Made by a program: the position numbers and the translations under genes
Notes under the pieces: model-generated
The model's database searches: none
What the model was told of the DNA's origin: nothing
The model's input: the letters and a program-made list of their open reading frames with translations, nothing else
Shown here: positions 1 through 5,914 of the stretch, piece after piece
How positions within the stretch are numbered: position 1 is the stretch's first letter
Layout: every line of letters begins with the position of its first letter
Assembly: GCA_937890745.1 (NCBI GenBank)
Contig: CALADH010000085.1
Span: 1-31,421 of the forward strand
Direction of reading: 5' to 3'
Length of the DNA: 31,421 bases
Source: Scybalocola_A sp900557175
GTDB taxonomy: Bacteria > Bacillota > Clostridia > Lachnospirales > Lachnospiraceae

Positions 1-25
1 TACTAATAGGTCGAGGGCTTGACCT
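1..25 (+). rRNA. 3' end of 23S rRNA (partial)
   Basis: The first bases match the highly conserved 3' terminus of bacterial 23S rRNA (TACTAATAGGTCGAGGGCTT, then GACC). Only the last ~25 nt lie in the window; the mature 3' end is estimated, not measured. No 5S rRNA gene follows before the next terminator and protein gene, so this operon either lacks a 3' 5S copy or has 5S elsewhere. Confidence 0.85.
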
Positions 26-58
26 GAGAGGTCGGAAGATTTGGAAGATGAAGTAAAC

Positions 59-136
59 TATTACAATATGCAGTTTTGAAGATACATACGTGGAAGGCCT
101 GGATTTTATCCGGGTCTTTTTTTGCATATTGTAATA
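59..136. repeat. 14-bp perfect inverted repeat enclosing the rRNA terminator
   Basis: TATTACAATATGCA at 59-72 is exactly complementary to 123-136. The left arm is in the 23S 3' flank. The right arm starts at the last T of the terminator tract and ends just before the ribosome binding site of the next gene, so it is only transcribed on read-through. Its function is not known. Confidence 0.6.
94..123 (+). terminator. rRNA operon intrinsic terminator
   Basis: An 8-bp stem with two G-U pairs (96-103 with 109-116) and a 5-nt loop TTTTA is followed by seven T residues (117-123). This is a standard Rho-independent terminator about 70 nt after the 23S end. It sits inside a larger perfect 14-bp inverted repeat (59-72 with 123-136). 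Confidence 0.75.
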
Positions 137-150
137 ACAGGAGGGATAAG

Positions 151-675
151 ATGTTTAATATAAGAGTGGCAAAACAAGAAGACTATGAGCATATCAGAGA
201 TTTTTATTATGAAGTCACTGATGGCATGGAAAATTCCCAGTTTAAGCCGGGGTGGCAAAAAGATATTTATCCGACACAGGAATTTTTAATTGACTCTATT
301 AAAAAAGGCGAGATGTATATCGGTGAGAAAGACGGTCAGTATCTTACATGCATGGTTGTTAATCATATGTATAATGATGGCTATAGAAAAGTGGCATGGC
401 CGACAAAAGCATCGGATGGGGAAATACTCGTCATTCATGCCCTTGGGGTCGCACCTGCATTTGCAGGGCAGGGAATCGCAAAAAAAATGGCAAAAAGTGT
501 CATAGAACTTGGTAAAAAAACGCACATGAAAGTAATCCGTTTAGATGTTCTTGAAGGAAATATTCCTGCCCAAAAAGTTTATGAGCGGCTTGGCTTTAAT
601 TATATCAATACAATACAGATGTATTATGAAGATACGGGATTGACGGGATATATGCTGTATGAGTATGTGTTGTGA
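151..675 (+). CDS. GNAT family N-acetyltransferase
   Basis: The 174-residue product is a typical single-domain Gcn5-related N-acetyltransferase, expected to move an acetyl group from acetyl-CoA to an amine; the substrate cannot be read from sequence. Visible family features are the IHALGVAP strand, the acetyl-CoA pyrophosphate loop (AGQGIAKKM, the Q/RxxGxG/A type), and the C-terminal IRLDVLEGN...AQKVYERLGF segment usual in GNATs. The ATG at 151 is chosen because CAGGAGGG lies 6 nt upstream and the N-terminus (MFNIRVAKQED) fits the family; an upstream TTG at 76 would add residues translated from the rRNA terminator. It follows the rRNA operon directly with no clear promoter of its own and converges on the next gene. 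Confidence 0.88.
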   Translation: MFNIRVAKQEDYEHIRDFYYEVTDGMENSQFKPGWQKDIYPTQEFLIDSIKKGEMYIGEKDGQYLTCMVVNHMYNDGYRKVAWPTKASDGEILVIHALGVAPAFAGQGIAKKMAKSVIELGKKTHMKVIRLDVLEGNIPAQKVYERLGFNYINTIQMYYEDTGLTGYMLYEYVL

Positions 676-680
676 GGTGT

Positions 681-717
681 AAAATGAGGTTTGCAAGTAG
701 GCGGCAAACCTCATTTT
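681..717. terminator. Bidirectional hairpin terminator between convergent genes
   Basis: A perfect 14-bp stem (681-694 with 704-717) with a 9-nt loop is flanked by A-rich and T-rich arm ends (AAAATGAGG...CCTCATTTT), so it can act on both strands. The stop codon of the minus-strand gene lies within the right arm. Confidence 0.75.
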
Positions 718-1466
718 AATATATCCGGGCAATGATATCTTGGTTTTCCACGGCTTATTTTGCCATATTCGATTGCTTCTTTCGGGCACTGGCATATGCA
801 GGCCATGCAATGCGTACAGTTTCCGTGCCATACCGGTTTATGGTGCTCAATAGTAATATTGTTCAGCGGGCATACTTCCCTGCATTTGCCGCAGCCGATG
901 CAGTCATCTGAGACTGTAAATTTTTTGTCATGGACAAATACGGCATAAAAAACTTTATTGACAATACTGCTGCAGAAGCGGCCGGACAGTGTTACGGGTA
1001 CGGCTGAAAAAGGAACTTCGGCACGGATTGAAGCTGATAGCTGTTCAAGCTGAGGTATGCATTTGCTGACAATTGCGCGCGCCTCACTTTCATTTGGGAC
1101 AGGGAACATGGCAATATAATTTTCCGGCATGACAAGACAGGCACAGCCCATCAGTGTCAGCTGTTTCCGGTCACAGAGCTTTTGCACATATTTTTGGGCG
1201 TTTCCGATATCATTGCCGCATGTCATGATAAAATAAATTTTTTCAGAGCCTTTAAGCGGCGTTTTTAAAAGCCAGTCTTCTAAAATATGGGGAATTTGCC
1301 AGCCGTAAGTCGGACAGACGATAACAAACGGTTTGTCAGAGTAAAAAGCCTCATAATTTTTGTTTCGTATTTTTGAAAATAAGTCAAAACATTCATCGTC
1401 GAGCGCCTCGGCGATTTTTTTTGCGGCAAAGGCAGAGTTGCCTGTACCTGAAAAAAATAAAATCAT
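711..1466 (-). CDS. EFR1-type flavodoxin/ferredoxin protein
   Basis: The 251-residue protein joins an N-terminal flavodoxin-like domain to a C-terminal two-cluster ferredoxin. The FMN phosphate loop is at the very start (FFSGTGNSAFAA, residues 4-15). Two CxxCxxCxxxCP motifs are at C189/C192/C195/C199 and C217/C220/C223/C227, enough for two [4Fe-4S] clusters. This is the EFR1 family common in gut Clostridia, thought to carry electrons in the cytoplasm; partners are unknown. The start is set by CGGAGGT 5-6 nt upstream on the minus strand. The gene stands alone, convergent with the GNAT gene and downstream of glnN in the same direction (152-nt gap). Confidence 0.85.
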   Translation of the reverse strand: MILFFSGTGNSAFAAKKIAEALDDECFDLFSKIRNKNYEAFYSDKPFVIVCPTYGWQIPHILEDWLLKTPLKGSEKIYFIMTCGNDIGNAQKYVQKLCDRKQLTLMGCACLVMPENYIAMFPVPNESEARAIVSKCIPQLEQLSASIRAEVPFSAVPVTLSGRFCSSIVNKVFYAVFVHDKKFTVSDDCIGCGKCREVCPLNNITIEHHKPVWHGNCTHCMACICQCPKEAIEYGKISRGKPRYHCPDILK

Positions 1467-1510
1467 AAATACCTCCGTTTGAAAAAATTGGGATTTTTTA
1501 TTTTATGAAC

Positions 1511-1519
1511 AGTTTAACA
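1511..1519 (-). promoter_or_regulatory. Candidate extended -10 promoter for the EFR1-type gene
   Basis: On the minus strand TGT-TAAACT reads as an extended -10 (TGn plus a TATAAT-like hexamer) about 45 nt before the start codon. No convincing -35 is visible in the very A/T-rich sequence upstream, so this is tentative. Confidence 0.3.
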
Positions 1520-1618
1520 TAAAATTTTTCTTTTTTAAATACTTTTTGATTTTTTCAGGTCTTATATGGCGTGTTGATTTACTGCAAATCAGAGCATGGC
1601 GGGCGCATGTTTATTTTA

Positions 1619-3712
1619 TCATATAATACCGAATAAGAGTTTGCCGTAGGATGGATATGGCCAGTAAGATGCATCGGTAATCATTTCAAGACGGTCTACA
1701 TCGTTTCTTAAAGTATGCATTGCAGGAAGAACCGTGTCTTTGAAAAAGAAGGCTTTTGTCTCAAAATTATCGATGGCTGCAGCGTCTGCGATAGCTGTTT
1801 CAAGAATAGACAGCTTTGTAAAGGCAGAATCTGCAAGCTCTGTAATTTTTTTTACAGTTTCAAGCTCATATTTTGTCGTCAGTGTGCTGTCCAGCGCTTT
1901 TAATGATCGCGCAGTGTCTGAAAGAAGTTTTGCATAGCGGCTGACTGCAGGAAGAATATCTTTGTGAACCATGTCAATCATTGTCTTTGCTTCAATATTT
2001 AATGTTTTTGTATAAAGCTCCATTTTTATTTCATAGCGGGCAAAAATCTCATCTTCGCTGAAAACTTTATGTGAGCTGAATAAATCAAGATTTTTCTTTG
2101 TAATGTAGTAAGGCAGGGCATCCGGTGTCGTTTTAAGGTTTAGCAGACCTCGCCGTCTGGCTTCTGTGATCCATGCATCGTCATAGCCGTTGCCATTGAA
2201 GATAATACGCTTGTGTTCGCGGATTGTTTTTTGAATGAGGGCATGGAGCGTGGATTTGAAATCATCCGTATTTTCTAAAATGTCCGCAAATTGCTTTAAT
2301 TCTTCTGCAACTGCTGTATTAAGGACGATGTTGGGACCGGAAATTGAAGCGGCAGAGCCAACCATACGAAATTCAAATTTATTGCCGGTAAAGGCAAATG
2401 GGGATGTCCGGTTCCTGTCGGTTGTATCCTTTGGAAATTTAGGAAGTACATGGACGCCGATTCTCAGCAATTCTTTTTCTTTGCTGTCATAGGCCGTATT
2501 ATTTTCAATTGCTTCAAGTATTTCGGTAAGCTCTGAGCCAAGAAACATGGAAACGATGGCTGGTGGGGCTTCGTTGGCTCCGAGACGGTGGTCGTTGCCG
2601 GCGCTTGCTGCCGATACTCTTAATAAATCCTGATATTCGTCAACGGCTTTTATTACGGCACATAGGAAAAGGAGAAACTGAGCGTTGTCCCAAGGTGTGT
2701 CACCGGGTTCTAAAAGGTTGATTCCGGTGTCTGTGGAAATGGACCAGTTATTATGTTTGCCGGAACCGTTGACACCTTCAAATGGTTTTTCGTGAAGCAG
2801 GCAGACAAGATCGTGTTTCTTGGCAATGCGCTGCATAAGCTCCATTGTCAGCTGATTGTGATCAGTGGCAATATTTGTTGTTGTAAAAATCGGCGCCAGT
2901 TCGTGCTGAGCCGGTGCCACTTCATTATGCTCTGTTTTTGCAAGAATACCAAGCTTCCAAAGCTCTTTGTTTAAATCATTCATGTAGGCCTGAACTCTTG
3001 ATTTAATTGTTCCGAAATAATGGTCTTCAAGCTCCTGTCCTTTTGGGGCTTTTGCACCGAACAGTGTCCTTCCTGTGTAAATAAGGTCTTTTCTGCATTC
3101 GTAAAATTTTTTGTCTATAAGAAAATATTCCTGTTCAGGTCCGACCGTTGTTTTTATACAATGAACATCCGTATGTCCGAACAGGCGGACAATGCGCAGC
3201 GCCTGCCGGTTGATGGCCTGCATACTGCGAAGCAGCGGTGTTTTTTTATCTAAAGCATGACCGTCGAAGGAACAAAAGGCGGTAGGAATACAAAGGACAT
3301 TATTTTTGATAAATGCGTAGGATGTCGGATCCCATGCGGTATAGCCTCTTGCTTCAAAGGTTGCTCTTAAACCGCCCGACGGAAATGATGAGGCGTCCGG
3401 TTCGCCCTGAACAAGTTCTTTCCCGGAAAATTCCATAATCACTTTTCCATCGGTATCCGGAGAAATAAAGCTGTCATGTTTTTCGGCCGTAATGCCTGTC
3501 ATGGGCTGGAACCAGTGGGTGTAATGCGTCACACCTTTTTCGACGGCCCAGTCCTTCATTGTGCCGGCAACAATATTGGCGATGGTGATATCAAGACTTT
3601 TGCCATCCTTCATTGTTTTTTGAAGCTGTTTAAAAGTCTCCTTCGGGAGACGGGATTTCATTGTTGATTCGTCAAAAACCATTGAACCGAAAATATCTGA
3701 TACTGTACTCAT
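1619..3712 (-). CDS. glnN: Type III glutamine synthetase
   Basis: This 697-residue protein has the length and motifs of GSIII (~700 aa), which makes glutamine from glutamate, ammonia and ATP in the cytoplasm. Visible landmarks: GPEQEYF (191-197), holding metal-binding Glu residues; KTEHNEVAPAQHE (259-271); GVNGSGKHNNW (313-323) for ATP/glutamate binding; then RVSAASAGNDHRLGANEAPPA. The long N-terminal (PSGGLRATFEARGYTAWDPT) and C-terminal extensions are specific to type III. The start at 3712 is chosen because GAAAGG lies just upstream and MSTVSDIFG is the natural N-terminus; a longer reading frame would translate the leader. It is divergent from glnA, so two unrelated-class glutamine synthetases share one control region. 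Its leader contains a terminator and an ANTAR-like hexaloop. Confidence 0.93.
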   Translation of the reverse strand: MSTVSDIFGSMVFDESTMKSRLPKETFKQLQKTMKDGKSLDITIANIVAGTMKDWAVEKGVTHYTHWFQPMTGITAEKHDSFISPDTDGKVIMEFSGKELVQGEPDASSFPSGGLRATFEARGYTAWDPTSYAFIKNNVLCIPTAFCSFDGHALDKKTPLLRSMQAINRQALRIVRLFGHTDVHCIKTTVGPEQEYFLIDKKFYECRKDLIYTGRTLFGAKAPKGQELEDHYFGTIKSRVQAYMNDLNKELWKLGILAKTEHNEVAPAQHELAPIFTTTNIATDHNQLTMELMQRIAKKHDLVCLLHEKPFEGVNGSGKHNNWSISTDTGINLLEPGDTPWDNAQFLLFLCAVIKAVDEYQDLLRVSAASAGNDHRLGANEAPPAIVSMFLGSELTEILEAIENNTAYDSKEKELLRIGVHVLPKFPKDTTDRNRTSPFAFTGNKFEFRMVGSAASISGPNIVLNTAVAEELKQFADILENTDDFKSTLHALIQKTIREHKRIIFNGNGYDDAWITEARRRGLLNLKTTPDALPYYITKKNLDLFSSHKVFSEDEIFARYEIKMELYTKTLNIEAKTMIDMVHKDILPAVSRYAKLLSDTARSLKALDSTLTTKYELETVKKITELADSAFTKLSILETAIADAAAIDNFETKAFFFKDTVLPAMHTLRNDVDRLEMITDASYWPYPSYGKLLFGII

Positions 3713-3760
3713 AGTGATTTTCCTTTCATAAGCGGATAAAGACCTAAAATATATGTAAAA

Positions 3761-3817
3761 CAAAAAAGAAACGTATGGCGTAAAATAATTCATAAGCGAC
3801 GCCATTGCCGTTTCTTT
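3761..3817 (-). terminator. Leader terminator (attenuator) of glnN with an ANTAR-like hexaloop
   Basis: On the minus strand, stem AAAGAAACG (3817-3809) pairs with 3773-3765 and TGGCGT (3804-3799) pairs with 3781-3776. A T-run follows (3764-3762, continuing the T-rich arm), giving a terminator about 50 nt before the glnN start. A competing 4-bp hairpin, CGGC/GTCG at 3810-3807 and 3800-3797, presents hexaloop AATGGC with A at position 1 and G at position 4. It uses bases from both terminator stems, so the two folds exclude each other. The layout fits regulated read-through. Only one hexaloop hairpin is clear here. Confidence 0.6.
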
Positions 3818-3824
3818 GTGTATG

Positions 3825-3853
3825 AATATACTGCAAAAAAAGAAAGGTGTCAA
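3825..3853 (-). promoter_or_regulatory. glnN promoter
   Basis: On the minus strand a perfect -35 TTGACA (3853-3848), 17-bp spacer and -10 TATATT (3830-3825) place transcription start near 3818, at the foot of the glnN leader hairpin. Confidence 0.8.
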
Positions 3854-3857
3854 TTAT

Positions 3858-3891
3858 TTTTTGCAATTTCTCAATAAAAAAATTGCAAAAA
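3858..3891. promoter_or_regulatory. 12-bp inverted repeat between the glnN and glnA promoters (possible operator)
   Basis: TTTTTGCAATTT (3858-3869) and its exact complement (3880-3891) flank a 10-nt gap. The repeat is 4 bp upstream of the glnN -35 and 17 bp upstream of the glnA -35, a position suited to a factor acting on both promoters. No regulator is assigned. Confidence 0.4.
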
Positions 3892-3908
3892 TGAAGAAGA
3901 AAAAATGC

Positions 3909-3937
3909 TTGACAAAAAAAGAAAAGTAATGTATATT
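3909..3937 (+). promoter_or_regulatory. glnA promoter
   Basis: A perfect -35 TTGACA (3909-3914), 17-bp spacer and -10 TATATT (3932-3937) predict transcription start near 3944. It has the same hexamers and spacing as the divergent glnN promoter. Confidence 0.82.
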
Positions 3938-3955
3938 TTCCTAATGTAATTGTGT

Positions 3956-4011
3956 ATGGGCAAAGGCGTCCGTTTTTAGGGGGATAGTTTCCTCTAAAAC
4001 GGGCGCTTTTT
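3956..4011 (+). promoter_or_regulatory. ANTAR dual-hexaloop antitermination leader upstream of glnA
   Basis: Hairpin P1 is ATGGGC (3956-3961) paired with GTCCGT (3968-3973), with hexaloop AAAGGC (A3962 at loop position 1, G3965 at position 4). Hairpin P2 is 3974-3983 paired with 3990-3999, with hexaloop ATAGTT (A3984 at 1, G3987 at 4). Two adjacent hairpins with A1/G4 hexaloops are the known RNA target of ANTAR proteins such as EutV and NasR. P2 is also the top of a terminator whose lower stem (3966-3972 with 4000-4006, T3973 bulged, then five Ts 4007-4011) captures the 3' arm of P1. P1 and the terminator cannot coexist. An ANTAR gene lies two genes downstream, after glnA. Confidence 0.82.
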
Positions 4012-4075
4012 GTTTACAGGAAACTGTGCCCTATAAAACAAAAACGTTTTGTTAGAAGATTGAAGGAGGCTTCGT

Positions 4076-5287
4076 ATGTATTCATATGATAAGGTATTAA
4101 CATTTGTCCGTGAGGAGGATGTGAAGTTTATCCGGCTCGTGTTTTTTGATGCTTTTGGCGTTCAGAAAAATATATCAATTATGTCCGAAGAATTGGAGCG
4201 GGCATTCAGAGATGGTATTTCCTTTGATGCTTCGGCAATCGAGGGCTTTGGCGATGAAGTGAAAAGCGATTTATTTCTCCACCCTGATCCTGAAACACTG
4301 GCAATTTTGCCATGGCGGCCGTCAAATGGGCGCGTGGCGCGAATGTACTGCGATATTCGTTATCCTGACGGGCGTTTTTTTGAAAAAGACAGCCGTTTTA
4401 TTTTGAAAAATGCGGTCAGAGCGGCAAAGGAGCGGGATATTTGTGTGGATTTTGGCCCTGAAATGGAATTTTATTTATTTAAAACAGACGAGAATGGCGA
4501 GCCTACAAAGGAGCCTTTCGACAGAGCCGGATATATGGATATTGCGCCGGAGGACAGAGGTGAGAATGTCCGGCGGGAAATTTGTTTTACACTGATTGAT
4601 ATGGGGATACGGCCGGAAGCATCACATCACGAGGAAGGACCGGGACAAAATGAAATTGATTTTCATTACAGTGATGCGCTGACAGCTGCGGATAATACGT
4701 CTACATTTAAGTGGGTTGTAAAAACGGCAGCAATGGGCAATGGTTTATATGCGGATTTCTCGCCAAAGCCGGTCGGAGGACATGCGGGCAGCGGTATGCA
4801 CATTAATATGTCGGTGGACAGCAGAAGTCTTGACGATACGGATTATACTGAAAGGTTTATGGGCGGCATTATGGCGCATATTTGTGAAATGACACTGTTT
4901 CTAAATCCTGTGCCTCAGTCTTATGAACGGCTTGGAGAAAAAAAAGCTCCAGGGTATGTGACATGGTCGTATGAAAACCGTTCACAGCTGATTCGCATTC
5001 CGGCGGTAAAAAGCGGGCACAGACGTATTGAGCTGCGTTCGGCAGATCCGATGGCAAATCCGTATCTTGCTTTTGCACTTTTAATTTATGCAGGGCTCGA
5101 CGGGATTGATAAAAATATGACTGTACCAAAGCCTTTAAACATTAACCTTTATAAGGCAGGCAGCGATGTGACTAAAAATCTTGTCTGTCTGCCCAAAAAC
5201 ATTGAGGCGGCTTATGAGGCGGCGGCAAAAAGTGAATTTATCCGGGCAATAGTGCCTGAAAGTTATATGTGCAGCTATAAAAGATAA
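4076..5287 (+). CDS. glnA: Glutamine synthetase (type I)
   Basis: The 403-residue protein is a short GSI-class enzyme (the usual length is 440-470). Motifs: FGPEMEF (126-132) with metal-binding Glu residues, EEGPGQNEIDF (186-196), GGHAGSGMHIN (234-244) in the ATP/glutamate site, NRSQLIRIP (301-309) and RIELRSADP (317-325). The NxxxNSYKR region reads NPVPQSYERL, a change also expected among clostridial GlnA-like proteins. No adenylylation-site tyrosine loop is evident. The start is set by GAAGGAGG 7 nt upstream. It is the first gene after the ANTAR-type leader, with the regulator 27 nt downstream. A GlnA-like ligase with another amine substrate cannot be excluded, but context and motifs favour glutamine synthesis. 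Confidence 0.85.
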   Translation: MYSYDKVLTFVREEDVKFIRLVFFDAFGVQKNISIMSEELERAFRDGISFDASAIEGFGDEVKSDLFLHPDPETLAILPWRPSNGRVARMYCDIRYPDGRFFEKDSRFILKNAVRAAKERDICVDFGPEMEFYLFKTDENGEPTKEPFDRAGYMDIAPEDRGENVRREICFTLIDMGIRPEASHHEEGPGQNEIDFHYSDALTAADNTSTFKWVVKTAAMGNGLYADFSPKPVGGHAGSGMHINMSVDSRSLDDTDYTERFMGGIMAHICEMTLFLNPVPQSYERLGEKKAPGYVTWSYENRSQLIRIPAVKSGHRRIELRSADPMANPYLAFALLIYAGLDGIDKNMTVPKPLNINLYKAGSDVTKNLVCLPKNIEAAYEAAAKSEFIRAIVPESYMCSYKR

Positions 5288-5314
5288 ACTGTAAGCAAAA
5301 AGGAGTGACAGCGG

Positions 5315-5902
5315 ATGCGTGTAGGAAAACCGTCATGTCGTATACTTGTTGTGTCAAAAACGGCGAAAATGACAGAACTTTTAAAAGAAGTACTTCCTTT
5401 TGGAAGCTTCACAGATATGACATGGGTAAAAACAGCCGGTGAGGCAAAAAGGCTGCTTTTAGATACTGCCTATGATATTGCTGTCATTAATACACCGCTT
5501 GAAGATGATTTTGGAATTATAGCAGCTATTGATATTAATGCAAAACATGACTGCGGTATACTGCTTTTGGTCGGCAGTGGGATGTATGAACAGGTCAGCT
5601 GCAAAACGCAGGACTGGGGGATATTTACATTACAAAAGCCGGTGTCAAAACAGATGCTTAGCGGTACAATTGCCATTATGATGACTGCACAGCTTAAGGT
5701 GGAAAGGATGCGCGCAAAGATAGTGCAGCTTCAAGGGCGTATGGAAGAAATGGCACTGATTGACAGGGCAAAGTGGATTTTGATGGATAAGCTTAAGATG
5801 AGTGAACCGCAGGCACACCGTTATATAGAAAAACAGGCGATGGATCGGTGTGTGCGGCGGACAGAAATTGCGGAGCATATTATAAAAATGTATGAAAATT
5901 AG
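5315..5902 (+). CDS. ANTAR-domain RNA-binding regulator with a degenerate receiver
   Basis: This 195-residue protein has an N-terminal receiver-like fold (about 8-125) and a C-terminal ANTAR domain (about 135-190). The ANTAR signature is clear: IDRAKWILMDKLKMSEPQAH, then YIEKQAMDRCVRRTEIAEHI. The receiver appears not to be a phosphorylation target: the expected phospho-Asp at the end of strand 3 is Asn59 (DIAVINTPL) and the acidic pair after strand 1 is replaced by Ser-Lys (VVSKT), while Lys108 (QKP) is kept. Known ANTAR proteins bind paired hexaloop hairpins in leader RNA and prevent termination; the glnA leader in this window has exactly that. AAGGAG lies 9-10 nt before the ATG. How it senses nitrogen is unknown; direct ligand or protein binding is an inference from the lost Asp. 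Confidence 0.87.
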   Translation: MRVGKPSCRILVVSKTAKMTELLKEVLPFGSFTDMTWVKTAGEAKRLLLDTAYDIAVINTPLEDDFGIIAAIDINAKHDCGILLLVGSGMYEQVSCKTQDWGIFTLQKPVSKQMLSGTIAIMMTAQLKVERMRAKIVQLQGRMEEMALIDRAKWILMDKLKMSEPQAHRYIEKQAMDRCVRRTEIAEHIIKMYEN

Positions 5903-5914
5903 GGAGTGAAGAAA

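Noticed and set aside
76..150. Upstream TTG start extending the first GNAT protein by 25 residues
   Set aside because: That extension would be translated from the rRNA terminator; the ATG at 151 has an ideal ribosome binding site.
3782..3798. Second ANTAR hexaloop in the glnN leader
   Set aside because: The 17-nt terminator loop (CGCTTATGAATTATTTT on the minus strand) has no stable hairpin with A at position 1 and G at position 4.
3713..3853. N-terminal extension of GlnN (47 residues) from an earlier start
   Set aside because: It would translate the promoter and leader hairpin; the ATG at 3712 fits the family N-terminus.
4037..4053. Short inverted repeat AACAAAA-ACG-TTTTGTT before glnA
   Set aside because: A/T-rich with a 3-nt loop; likely a chance hairpin after the leader terminator, with no supporting context.
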